Positions 28,395 through 36,697 of a stretch of 64,000 bases of DNA are shown here, piece after piece. The notes beneath the pieces were generated by a model. The model was not told the DNA's origin. It saw only the letters and a list, made by a program, of their open reading frames with translations, and searched no databases. Source of the DNA: Rhizobium sp. 11515TR (lineage in GTDB: Bacteria > Pseudomonadota > Alphaproteobacteria > Rhizobiales > Rhizobiaceae); the NCBI RefSeq assembly GCF_002277895.1, contig NZ_CP022998.1:186001-250000 (forward strand), written 5' to 3'. Both the position numbers and the translations under genes were made by a program. Positions within the stretch are counted from its first letter, which is position 1; the number at the start of each line of letters is the position of its first letter.

Positions 28395-29657
28395 TTAAGG
28401 CCTCGGCTCCAGCAAGTTCAACCCGCCATCTTCGCCCCAGATATCGGCAACCGATACCTGCTGACCCGTGCGGCTGCTCTGCAGCGCGGCAATGCCGCAG
28501 AGAACCGACATCGCTCCAGCCCGCGAGCCAGCCCGCTGCTTGAGCTCGTCATTCGGGCCGGAGCGCAAGAGCATATTGCGCAGCCGGTCGTCGCCGCCAT
28601 AATGCCCACCGGATGAATGCGGTACCCATATCCGCTCGACATCGCCGAAATTCTTCATAACGACGATCTCGTCTGCCGGCGGTGTCGTCCAGTTCTGCTT
28701 CTCGTATTGGCGCAGCTCGATGCGGCCCTTGTGTCCGTTGAAGGCGATGTGATGCCCTTCGATCGGCATGTAGGTATTAAGGGAATAGGAGACATTGACG
28801 CCGTTGCGATAGCGGATGGATGCCACCATCGTGTCCGGAATATCGATATCCTCGCGGAATACGCAGGCATCGCGCACATAGCCGTCGACGGATGAGGGGT
28901 CTTCATAGAGGCTTTCGAGTAGCGGCGTTGCGCTGATATCGAGATAATAGTCGCACTCGTCCTTGAAACGACAGGTGCGACAGCGCTCGCCGCGGAACGG
29001 GCCTTTGCGGCCATAATGCTTGAGATCGGCAAAGGCGGCGACCGTTTCCGGATCGGAATCCAGATACCAGTTCAGAAGGTCGAAATGATGCGTCGCCTTA
29101 TGAACGAAGAGGCTGCCGGAATTTTCGACATAAGCATGCCAGCGGCGGAAGTAATCGGCACCATGGCTGGTGTCGAGATACCAATGGAAGTCGACAGAGG
29201 TGACATCGCCGATGACACCGGAATTGATCAGCTCCTTGATCTTCGCCGCCGTCGGCGCGAAGCGGTAGTTGAAGGAGATATCCAGCCGTTTGCCGGTACG
29301 CGCCTCCGCATTGAGGATGCGCTTGATCTTGCCGACCGTCGTCGTCATCGGCTTCTCGCTGATGACATCGGCGCCAGCCTCCATCGCCTTGACAATCAGA
29401 TCGTCATGGGTGGAATCGCGGCTGCAGACGATGACGAGATCCGGCTTTTCCGTCCGCAGCAATTCGTCGAAGTCGGTATAGATAGGCACCGATGCGCCGA
29501 TATAGTCGAGCGCCCGCTTTGCCCGCATGGCGTTGAGATCGCAGACCGCCACGAGCTCGACCTCGCTGCTCCAGCGCTCGACCAGATCCCTGCCCCACAT
29601 GGTCACGCCACGATTTCCCGTGCCGACCAGTGCGTAGCGTTTTTTCGATGACTGCAT
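28395..29657 (-). CDS. Gfo/Idh/MocA family oxidoreductase with cysteine cluster
   Basis: This 420-residue dehydrogenase starts at 29657 after GGAGGAG; the longer frame from 29678 is not favoured. The Rossmann motif is YALVGTGNRGVTMWG, the active-site motif ISEKPMTTT lies around residue 101, and histidines are present at KATHHFDLLNWYL. An inserted segment holds Cys226, Cys229 and Cys235 (GERCRTCRFKDEC), which could bind zinc or another metal. It lies 220 bp downstream of the enolase-superfamily gene on the same strand, separated by a palindromic repeat. It probably acts in the same sugar-acid pathway. Confidence 0.88.
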   Translation of the reverse strand: MQSSKKRYALVGTGNRGVTMWGRDLVERWSSEVELVAVCDLNAMRAKRALDYIGASVPIYTDFDELLRTEKPDLVIVCSRDSTHDDLIVKAMEAGADVISEKPMTTTVGKIKRILNAEARTGKRLDISFNYRFAPTAAKIKELINSGVIGDVTSVDFHWYLDTSHGADYFRRWHAYVENSGSLFVHKATHHFDLLNWYLDSDPETVAAFADLKHYGRKGPFRGERCRTCRFKDECDYYLDISATPLLESLYEDPSSVDGYVRDACVFREDIDIPDTMVASIRYRNGVNVSYSLNTYMPIEGHHIAFNGHKGRIELRQYEKQNWTTPPADEIVVMKNFGDVERIWVPHSSGGHYGGDDRLRNMLLRSGPNDELKQRAGSRAGAMSVLCGIAALQSSRTGQQVSVADIWGEDGGLNLLEPRP

Positions 29658-29724
29658 CTGCTCCTCCAGAATCTGCAAACAGCGATAATGAGGCCTCGGC
29701 GGCCTGAATTCATTTCGGCGGCGT

Positions 29725-29855
29725 GCCCCTCACCCCGCTCGCGGGGAGAGGGGCTTTCCCTGCCATGCCCACGCCTGCTGAGGGTGGCGAGCTAGAATGC
29801 TTCGCTCCGTCGTCCCCCTCTCCCCGCTTGCGAGGAGAGGGCTAGGGTGAGGGGC
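29725..29855. repeat. Nested palindromic intergenic repeat (RPE-like)
   Basis: GCCCCTCACCC (29725-29735) pairs exactly with GGGTGAGGGGC (29845-29855). Inside are two smaller hairpins, around GCTCGCGGGGAGAGGGGC and CTCTCCCCGCTTGCGAGGAG. The same GCCCCTCACCCC arm occurs at 54019. It is a dispersed rhizobial palindrome, with no coding. Confidence 0.75.
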
Positions 29856-29877
29856 CAAGCACGGCAGCATCTGCAGG

Positions 29878-31299
29878 CTAGTACGGCGACCTCTCCATCG
29901 CCGTCCAATCCGGCGCGACCGACGAACCGAGACCGACAGCACCGATAACGGAGCTGATCGCAAGTTGCCCCGCCTCGATCCGCAATCGTGTGCGGCCATT
30001 GCTGACACGGTAGAGATCTGAATGCGCCTCGGCGAAAGCGGCCTGCTCCGCCTCCGGCGCACCGGCCATGCCGTCGACATAGTGATGGCCGTTGCGCTCG
30101 ATATGCGTCATGCCGATGAGGGAGGCGAGCGCCAGATCCTGCTGCACGGCAAGGCCACCCTGCGTGGTCAGATCCTCGGCCGACATGAAATAGGAAATGC
30201 CATCCTCGGCGCTCCATTTGGCGACGCGCGCCCGGTTCAATAGCGAGCGATAGAAACCCTTGCAGGATTTCGAGGATATACCGGTATAGCCCAGCCCCCT
30301 CGCCGTAACGAAGGCATCGATATCGGCATCGGATTCGTCGATTTCCACCGGCTTGAAGGAGGCAAGCACCTCGACCGGCTTCTCGAAAGCATGGGCGCGA
30401 GCGATCGGCTGTTCGACGAACAGGACCGATGCCGCAAATCTTGCCAGCCTCGGCTCCGCCTTCACGCGGGAAAGCAGATCAGCGACCGCCTCGGCGGATG
30501 AGAATTGTTCGTTGCCGTCTAGCGTCACCGAGTAATTGGACACCTTCGCATCGATAACGGCAGCGACGCGGCAGAGGCGATCAATATCAGCCTCGGCTGC
30601 ACCCGAAACCTTGACTTTGAAGAAGGTCAGGCCGTAGGCGTCGATCGCCTCTTCGAAACTTTCCGGCAGGCCGTCATTCAGCCGCTCGCTTGGCGGAATA
30701 TCGCCTGGCACGATGGCGTCCACCAGACCGACGGTATGGCGGGCGGCAAGGCTTGCGGCCGGCTGCAAGGTTGCAAGGAAACCTGAGAGATCGAAGCCCG
30801 AGAGATCGCGCGTAGTGGAAGCATCGATGCCAGGGCGGTTCGCCTTGATCGCTTGCGCGACGGTCAGCCCCTCCAGCCGGCAGAGCGCATCGAGAATGGC
30901 CCGATTGGCAAGTGCCAAGCCGAATGATGCGACAAGCCCGTTCAGCTTCTCGGCTGCCGCTTGCGCATGATGCGAGGCCTCGACGGCGGCATGCAGGCCG
31001 AAAGCCGTTCCTGACCCGGCACTTCGCAACGCATCGAGCGCCAGTGCCAGCGACCGTCGCAGCTGGTTTTCATTGTCGGCGTTGGAAAGCTCGGGCGATT
31101 TGTCGAACCATTTCGGCACCATCAGCTCGGCAGCCATCCCCTCGGCCGAGCGCCCTTGCGTATCCACGATGCGCACCCGTAAAAAGATCTGCCGCGCCTC
31201 GCGCAAGGTTGCTGCGCCGAAACGGAAGGGCAGCCGCAGCTTGACCGGGCGCTTGAATGCCTCGGCCTCGACAAGCCTGATTTTCAATGGATCGGTCAT
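29878..31299 (-). CDS. Enolase-superfamily protein (mandelate racemase/muconate cycloisomerase-like)
   Basis: This 473-residue protein has a capping domain (1-140, VKLRLPFRFGAATL) and a barrel with enolase-superfamily motifs. TFFKVKVSG gives the KxK lysine, YSVTLDGNEQFS an aspartate metal ligand, and LFVEQPIAR the glutamate ligand. PVEIDESDAD gives the third acidic ligand and GISSKSCKG the distal lysine. It should abstract a proton alpha to a carboxylate, as in sugar-acid dehydratases or racemases; the exact reaction is unknown. Two palindromes about 175-210 bp upstream (31474-31510) include a TetR-type operator shared with the importer promoter at 32391. Confidence 0.82.
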   Translation of the reverse strand: MTDPLKIRLVEAEAFKRPVKLRLPFRFGAATLREARQIFLRVRIVDTQGRSAEGMAAELMVPKWFDKSPELSNADNENQLRRSLALALDALRSAGSGTAFGLHAAVEASHHAQAAAEKLNGLVASFGLALANRAILDALCRLEGLTVAQAIKANRPGIDASTTRDLSGFDLSGFLATLQPAASLAARHTVGLVDAIVPGDIPPSERLNDGLPESFEEAIDAYGLTFFKVKVSGAAEADIDRLCRVAAVIDAKVSNYSVTLDGNEQFSSAEAVADLLSRVKAEPRLARFAASVLFVEQPIARAHAFEKPVEVLASFKPVEIDESDADIDAFVTARGLGYTGISSKSCKGFYRSLLNRARVAKWSAEDGISYFMSAEDLTTQGGLAVQQDLALASLIGMTHIERNGHHYVDGMAGAPEAEQAAFAEAHSDLYRVSNGRTRLRIEAGQLAISSVIGAVGLGSSVAPDWTAMERSPY

Positions 31300-31473
31300 G
31301 ATGTTAGGCGGCTCCCGTGATGGTCAGGCAAGTCTATTTGCTTGGGATCGGAGTGAGAGGGCATTCGTTCGTTGCAGAACCGGTTCTTCAAATCTCCGGC
31401 TCCGTCGCATTGTAGCGACAGGCTCACGCTATCCCCTCCATCCCCAATTCCCTCCAGAACCAGGAAAAGCAAA

Positions 31474-31491
31474 TGCTTGATCAATCAAGCA
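31474..31491. promoter_or_regulatory. Palindrome TGCTTGAT-CA-ATCAAGCA
   Basis: Two perfect 8-bp arms lie around CA, directly beside the TetR-type box at 31493-31510. It may be a binding site for a second regulator of the enolase-superfamily gene; the family is not identified. Confidence 0.4.
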
Positions 31492-31492
31492 A

Positions 31493-31510
31493 TGTAACCA
31501 TATGGTTACA
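31493..31510. promoter_or_regulatory. TetR-type operator, perfect 18-bp palindrome
   Basis: TGTAACCATATGGTTACA is a perfect palindrome between the TetR gene (stop at 31582) and the divergently placed enolase-superfamily gene. A related copy is at 32391-32408, on the other side of the TetR gene. Confidence 0.7.
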
Positions 31511-31581
31511 AGATCGCGCGTTACCTCCAGCCTTGTCAATCACCTTTTGAAAATTTCTCGAAACCGCTGCGCTGCCCGGCA

Positions 31582-32277
31582 CTACGCCCGGATAGAAGCG
31601 AGCGTGACGGCAACGATATGCTCACCCCACTCATTCAGCGCATCCGGGGACGTTAGCTTCCGCGCGAAAATCGTCGATAGTGTATGGCGGTTCGACAGAT
31701 AGAAAAAGCCAAGTGCCGCGATCGTGAGATAGACGGATATGGGATCGACCGCCGGCCGGAAAATGCCAAGTGCCTCCCCACGGCGCAGCACGTCCGCAAG
31801 TTCGTCGATCAGATGCGAATGCATGGCCGAGACTTTGTCGGAGCGCTGCAGATAATGCGCATGATGCAGGTTTTCGGTGGCAAGCAGACTCAGAAACTCA
31901 GGATGCGCAAGAAAATGCCGCCAGGTGAACAAGGCCAGCTCCCGTATCCCCTCTTCCGGATGGCGATGCGCGAGATCGAGCTGTTTTTCGGCATTACGGA
32001 TCGTCGCATAGGTCGCCTCCAGAACGGCGAGATAGAGCCCCTCCTTGTCGCCGAAATAATGATAGAGCATCCGCTTGTTCGTTTGTGCCCGCGCTGCGAT
32101 CGCATCCACCCTGGCGCCACCGAAGCCATGCGCGGCAAATTCCTCCGTCGCCGCGTCTAGGATCGTGGCATGGGTGCGCTGCGGATTGCGCGACGCTTTT
32201 CTCGACCGCTTGCCCACGACCTTGTCGGTATCCACTTGCGCTTTATTTTCAGTCTCTTGTCTCGCCCTGACCGCCAT
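31582..32277 (-). CDS. TetR family regulator of the sugar-acid regulon
   Basis: This is a 231-residue repressor. The start at 32277 is supported by GGAAGGAG seven bases upstream; the longer frame to 32388 would run into the operator region. The N terminus is basic, then the TetR domain spans about residues 28-80 (HATILDAATEEFAAHGFGG, then RVDAIAARAQTNKRMLYHYF). The C-terminal domain carries LALFTWRHFLAHPEFLSLL. It lies between two copies of a TGTAACCA-type palindrome, so it probably represses both the enolase-superfamily gene and the importer operon starting at 32458, and may be self-regulated. Confidence 0.9.
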   Translation of the reverse strand: MAVRARQETENKAQVDTDKVVGKRSRKASRNPQRTHATILDAATEEFAAHGFGGARVDAIAARAQTNKRMLYHYFGDKEGLYLAVLEATYATIRNAEKQLDLAHRHPEEGIRELALFTWRHFLAHPEFLSLLATENLHHAHYLQRSDKVSAMHSHLIDELADVLRRGEALGIFRPAVDPISVYLTIAALGFFYLSNRHTLSTIFARKLTSPDALNEWGEHIVAVTLASIRA

Positions 32278-32390
32278 GGACGATCTCCTTCCGAACGGTA
32301 GCATTAGCGACGGATGCTGCCGGTTCCGGCATGCATCGTTTTGATCGCCGCACGATTGGCGCTTGACAGCGGTCGCGTTTCTATCCAACT

Positions 32391-32408
32391 TGTAACCAAA
32401 TAGTTATA
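32391..32408. promoter_or_regulatory. TetR-type operator, imperfect copy upstream of importer operon
   Basis: TGTAACCAAATAGTTATA matches the perfect palindrome at 31493-31510 at 14 of 18 positions. It lies 49 bp before the binding-protein ATG and about 113 bp upstream of the TetR start. Confidence 0.6.
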
Positions 32409-32457
32409 TCATGCAAAGCAGTTCGTAAATCATCGGTTCACTGGGGAGGAGACCAGG

Positions 32458-33741
32458 ATGACGTTGACGATCGACCGCCGGCAGTTGCTAGCCGGCATGG
32501 CAGCCACGCTTGCCTTCAGCGGTATGGGACTTTCACGCGCCAATGCGGCAACCGCGATGCGTCTTCTTTGGTGGGGGTCGAAGGAGCGCAGCGACCGGAC
32601 ATTTGCAGCCGTAAAGGCATATCAGGCCAAGAACCCGGATATCACCATCGCCGGCGAATCCTTCGGCTGGGACAGCTATTGGACGCGCTTGGCCACCCAG
32701 ACCGGCGGCGGCAACGCGCCCGACCTCATCCAGATGGATTACCGCTACATCTTCGAATATGCCCGTCGCGGCGCGCTGCTCGATATGACGCCTTACCTCG
32801 GCAAGAGCCTGGCAATCGAAGATTTCGGCCCGGCCAACATCGATTCCGGCAAGGTTGATAACAAGATCTACGGCGTCAGCCTCGGCGTGAATTCCTCAAT
32901 GGTCGTCGTCAACTCGGCCGCCTGGAGCGAAGCCGGCGTCGAGCCGCCGCATGACGGCATGGCCTGGGAGCAGCTCGGCGATGCCTGTGCCAAGGTGACA
33001 GCCGCCAAGAAACGCCGCGGCTTCTATGGCACGGCCGATGCAAGCGGCGGTGAGCCGGCCTTCGAATGCTGGCTGCGCCAGCGCGGCAAGGCGCTCTACA
33101 CGGCCGACGGCAAACTGGCCTTCGAGGCTAAGGATGCCACTGAATGGTTCGATTTCTGGGGCCATATGCGAGAGATTGGTGCCTGCACGCCAGCCGACGT
33201 CCAGGCGCTGGACCAGCAGACCCTCGAAACCGACATGCTCGTGACCAAGAAGGCGGCCGTCAGCTACGCCCATTCCAATCAGTTCGTTGCCATTCAGGGC
33301 TTGGTCAAGGAGAAGCTTGATATCGTCTCCTATCCGGCCAATGCCGACAGCAAGCCCGGCCAGTATCTAAAGCCGTCCATGCTGATGTCGGTTTCGGCAA
33401 CGTCCGCGAACAAGGATGCCGCCGTCGCCTTCGTCAATTACCTGGTCGAAGACCCGGAAGGCACCAAGGCACTCGGAGTCGAGCGCGGCGTTCCGCCTTC
33501 AAAAAAGATCCGCGATCTCCTGACGCCGGGTCTGGACCCCGTCAGCAAGCAAGTGGTCGACTATATCGGCCGGCTGACACCGCATGTCGGAGCGCTGCCA
33601 CCGTCACCGCCGAACGGCGCCGGCGAGAATGCGTTCCTGTTGAAGAAGATCGCCGAGGAGGTGGCCTTCGGCAAAACCAGCGCACAGGACGCTGGAACGA
33701 AGTTCACCGAACAGGCAGCAGCAAACATTACGCGAGGCTGA
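32458..33741 (+). CDS. Sugar-binding protein of ABC importer, Tat-type signal
   Basis: This is a 427-residue family-1 solute-binding protein. Its N terminus, MTLTIDRRQLLAGMAATLAF, has a twin-arginine-type signal, with cleavage near NAATAM. GGGGAGGAG precedes the ATG. The mature protein begins RLLWWGSKERSDRTFAAVKA, and LGVERGVPPSK lies near the end; both are shared with the orphan protein at 22171. It is the first gene of a six-gene operon with two permeases, two Gfo/Idh/MocA dehydrogenases and an ATPase, and probably lies under the TetR operator at 32391. Confidence 0.92.
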   Translation: MTLTIDRRQLLAGMAATLAFSGMGLSRANAATAMRLLWWGSKERSDRTFAAVKAYQAKNPDITIAGESFGWDSYWTRLATQTGGGNAPDLIQMDYRYIFEYARRGALLDMTPYLGKSLAIEDFGPANIDSGKVDNKIYGVSLGVNSSMVVVNSAAWSEAGVEPPHDGMAWEQLGDACAKVTAAKKRRGFYGTADASGGEPAFECWLRQRGKALYTADGKLAFEAKDATEWFDFWGHMREIGACTPADVQALDQQTLETDMLVTKKAAVSYAHSNQFVAIQGLVKEKLDIVSYPANADSKPGQYLKPSMLMSVSATSANKDAAVAFVNYLVEDPEGTKALGVERGVPPSKKIRDLLTPGLDPVSKQVVDYIGRLTPHVGALPPSPPNGAGENAFLLKKIAEEVAFGKTSAQDAGTKFTEQAAANITRG

Positions 33742-33745
33742 TACC

Positions 33746-34714
33746 GTGGGTACAAACAGCAAGAGCGTTGCCGGCGGCTTGGCCGTCGGCGCGCGCGCGC
33801 CGTTGCGCGTGGAAACCGCTTATAAGGCGCCGAGCGCATTCGCGCGCAACGCACCCGGCTATCTCTTCCTTCTGCCGTGGTTCATCGGCTTCTTCGGACT
33901 GACCCTCGGGCCTGCGATTGCCTCGCTCTATCTCTCCTTCACCGATTACAATCTGCTGCAGTCGCCAAACCTGGTCGGCATGGAGAACTACGTGCGGATC
34001 GCAACGGCCGACGACAAGTTCCTGTCGTCGATGAAGGTGACGCTGTTCTATGTCGTCTGTTCGGTGCCGCTGAAGCTCGCCTTCGCGCTGCTGGTAGCGC
34101 TGCTGCTCAACCGCGGCATCAAGGGCCTGCCGGTCTACCGTGCCATCTTCTACCTGCCCTCGCTGCTCGGCTCCAGCGTCGCGATCGCGGTGCTGTGGCG
34201 GCAGATCTTCGATGCCGACGGCATCGTCAACACCCTGCTCTGGTACGCCTTCGGCATCAACGGGCCGAGCTGGATCTCCAATCCCGATTATTCGCTCTAT
34301 ACGCTCGTCATTCTCGCCATCTGGCAGTTCGGTTCGCCGATGATCATCTTCCTCGCCGGCCTGCGCCAGATCCCCACCGATCTCTATGAGGCCGCCAGCC
34401 TTGACGGCGCTTCCAAGGCGCGGATCTTCTTCAAGATCACCCTGCCGCTTCTGACGCCGGTCATTTTCTTCAACGCGGTGGTCCAGACGATTGACGCCTT
34501 CAAGGCCTTCACGCCGGCTTATGTGATTTCATCCGGCACCGGCGGGCCGATCGATTCGACGCTGTTCTACACGCTCTATCTCTACCAGGAAGCCTTCGGC
34601 TATTTCCGCATGGGCTATGCCTCGGCGCTGGCCTGGATCCTGGTGATCATCATCGCGATCTTCACCGCCTTCTCCTTCCTCTCCGCTCGTTATTGGGTCC
34701 ATTACGATGACTGA
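33746..34714 (+). CDS. Carbohydrate ABC importer permease (MalF type)
   Basis: This 322-residue permease starts at GTG 33746, five bases after the binding-protein stop. Six membrane segments begin at APGYLFLLPWFIGFFGLTLG. The EAA loop is PTDLYEAASLDGASKARIFFKI. It overlaps the next permease gene by eight bases. It belongs to the CUT1/MalF family, with substrate unknown. Confidence 0.91.
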   Translation: MGTNSKSVAGGLAVGARAPLRVETAYKAPSAFARNAPGYLFLLPWFIGFFGLTLGPAIASLYLSFTDYNLLQSPNLVGMENYVRIATADDKFLSSMKVTLFYVVCSVPLKLAFALLVALLLNRGIKGLPVYRAIFYLPSLLGSSVAIAVLWRQIFDADGIVNTLLWYAFGINGPSWISNPDYSLYTLVILAIWQFGSPMIIFLAGLRQIPTDLYEAASLDGASKARIFFKITLPLLTPVIFFNAVVQTIDAFKAFTPAYVISSGTGGPIDSTLFYTLYLYQEAFGYFRMGYASALAWILVIIIAIFTAFSFLSARYWVHYDD

Positions 34715-35591
34715 CGCGAAGCTCACTCATTTTGCCGAGGACATGAAGCCGCCGCGCGAGCGTCCATGGTTCCTCTCCGTCCTCATCCACGTCGCTCTCG
34801 TCGCCGCGTCGATCGTGATGCTCTATCCGCTACTATGGATGCTGTCCGGTTCGATCAAGGACCAGAACGAGATCTTCGGCACGGCGTCGCTGATCCCCTC
34901 GCAATTCGATTTCAGCTCCTATGCCCGCGGCTGGTTCGGCGGCCAGGTCACCTTCGGCAAATTCGTCTGGAATTCAGCCGTCATCGCCGTGCTATCGGTC
35001 ATCGGTAACGTCATTTCCTGCTCGCTGGCGGCCTACGCCTTCGCGCGCTTAAATTTCTGGGGCAAGAATTTCTGGTTCGCCCTGATGCTGGGCACGCTGA
35101 TGCTGCCCTATCACGTCACGCTGATCCCACAATATATCCTCTTCCTGAAGCTTGGCTGGGTAAAAACCATGCTGCCGCTCGTCGTGCCGAAATTCCTGGC
35201 CGTCGACGCCTTCTTCATCTTCCTGATGGTGCAGTTCTTCCGCGGCATTCCGCGCGAGCTGGACGAGGCCGCGATGATGGATGGCTGCAGCCCATGGCGC
35301 ATCTACTGGCGCATCATGCTGCCTCTGTCGCTTCCCGTTCTGGCGACGGCCGCCATCTTCTCCTTCATTTGGACCTGGGACGATTTCTTCGGGCCGCTGA
35401 TCTATCTCTCCGACATCAATACCTACACGGTGCAGCTCGGCCTGCGCTCCTTCGTGGATTCCACCGGAAGTTCCGACTGGAGCAGCCTGTTTGCCATGTC
35501 GAGCCTGTCACTGATCCCGGTCTTCCTGATCTTCCTCTTCTTCCAGAGGCTGCTGATCGACGGCATCGCGACCGCCGGCCTCAAACGCTGA
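34707..35591 (+). CDS. Carbohydrate ABC importer permease (MalG type)
   Basis: This 294-residue permease has six membrane segments (VLIHVALVAASIVMLYPLLW first). Its EAA loop is PRELDEAAMMDGCSPWRIYWRI. It starts inside the end of the preceding permease gene, so the two are probably translationally coupled. A 14-bp perfect hairpin follows its stop, before the first dehydrogenase gene. Confidence 0.91.
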   Translation: MTDAKLTHFAEDMKPPRERPWFLSVLIHVALVAASIVMLYPLLWMLSGSIKDQNEIFGTASLIPSQFDFSSYARGWFGGQVTFGKFVWNSAVIAVLSVIGNVISCSLAAYAFARLNFWGKNFWFALMLGTLMLPYHVTLIPQYILFLKLGWVKTMLPLVVPKFLAVDAFFIFLMVQFFRGIPRELDEAAMMDGCSPWRIYWRIMLPLSLPVLATAAIFSFIWTWDDFFGPLIYLSDINTYTVQLGLRSFVDSTGSSDWSSLFAMSSLSLIPVFLIFLFFQRLLIDGIATAGLKR

Positions 35592-35600
35592 TTATGAACC

Positions 35601-35635
35601 TCGCAGCCCCAAATACCCAAGATTTGGGGCTGCGA
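35601..35635 (+). other. Intra-operon hairpin, 14-bp perfect stem
   Basis: TCGCAGCCCCAAAT (35601-35614) pairs exactly with ATTTGGGGCTGCGA (35622-35635) around ACCCAAG. No T-run follows, so it may adjust transcript stability or cause partial termination between the transporter genes and the enzyme genes. Confidence 0.65.
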
Positions 35636-35664
35636 ACCAACAAACCCACGAAAGGAAATGTCGC

Positions 35665-36690
35665 ATGAGCGCGCTGCGCTTCGCCGCCATCGGCCTAAAT
35701 CACGATCATATCTACGGCCAGGTCAACGTCATGCTGCGGGCCGGCGCCGAACTCGTCGCCTTCCACTCAGTGGAAGACGATCTCGCCGCCACCTTCGCCG
35801 AGCGCTTTCCGCAGGCGAAACGCGTTGCCGATAAACGAGAAATTCTCGAGGACAACTCCATCGCCCTGATCGTCAGCGCCGCGATTTCCAGTGAGCGTGC
35901 CGGCCTTGCTATCGAGGCCATGCGCCACGGCAAGGACGTGATGCTCGACAAGCCCGGCATGGTGACGCTGGATCAGCTCGCGGAAGTCAAAAAGGTGCAG
36001 GCCGAGACCAAGCGTATCGTCTCCATCCTCTACTCCGAGCACTTCGAAACGGCATCGACCGTCAAGGCCGGCGAACTGGTGAAAGCCGGCGCCATCGGCA
36101 AGGTCATTCACACGACGGGCCTCGGTCCGCACCGTCTGCGCAAACCGACCCGGCCGGACTGGTTCTTCGATCGCAAGCGCTATGGCGGCATCATCGCCGA
36201 CATCGCCTCACATCAATGCGAGCAGTTTCTGTTCTTTGCAGACTCCCTCGAAGCCGAAGTGCTGTCGGCAACGGTGTCCAACCGCGCCAATCCGGAAACG
36301 CCCGGCCTGCAGGACTATGGCGATTTCCATGTGAGGACACCTGACGTGACGGGTTATGTCCGGGTCGACTGGTTCACGCCGGACGGGCTTTCCACCTGGG
36401 GCGACGGCCGCCTGTTCATTGTCGGCACGGAAGGCACGATCGAGCTGCGCAAATATATCGATGTCGCCGGCCGGCCCGGCACCGACCATCTCTTCCTCAC
36501 CGACCGCAAGGGCATGCAGCATATCGACTGTGCCGGAGTGGAGTTGCCCTATGGCCGACAGCTTGTTGCCGACATCAGAGATCGCACCGAAACGGCCATG
36601 GGTCAGGAACATTGCTTCAAGGCCATGGAGCTGGCGCTGAAGGCGCAGGCCCTTGCCGAGGCAACATCGCTCAACAACATTCAGAGGTAG
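35665..36690 (+). CDS. Gfo/Idh/MocA family oxidoreductase, atypical motifs
   Basis: This is a 341-residue dehydrogenase-like protein. The N-terminal fold starts LRFAAIGLNHDHIYGQVNVM, in which the usual GxGxxG/A loop is GLNHDH. The usual EKP motif reads LDKPGMVTL. The C-terminal domain is intact (GGIIADIASHQCEQFLFF). These changes suggest a different cofactor or substrate geometry, not loss of the fold. AAAGGAAA precedes the ATG. The next gene is a canonical member of the same family, 7 bp downstream, so the two may form a heteromer or act in sequence. Confidence 0.85.
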   Translation: MSALRFAAIGLNHDHIYGQVNVMLRAGAELVAFHSVEDDLAATFAERFPQAKRVADKREILEDNSIALIVSAAISSERAGLAIEAMRHGKDVMLDKPGMVTLDQLAEVKKVQAETKRIVSILYSEHFETASTVKAGELVKAGAIGKVIHTTGLGPHRLRKPTRPDWFFDRKRYGGIIADIASHQCEQFLFFADSLEAEVLSATVSNRANPETPGLQDYGDFHVRTPDVTGYVRVDWFTPDGLSTWGDGRLFIVGTEGTIELRKYIDVAGRPGTDHLFLTDRKGMQHIDCAGVELPYGRQLVADIRDRTETAMGQEHCFKAMELALKAQALAEATSLNNIQR

Positions 36691-36697
36691 TTGCGAC

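Noticed and set aside
29725..29855. CRISPR array or tRNA-like fold
   Set aside because: There are only nested palindromes, with no regular direct repeats and spacers and no tRNA consensus.
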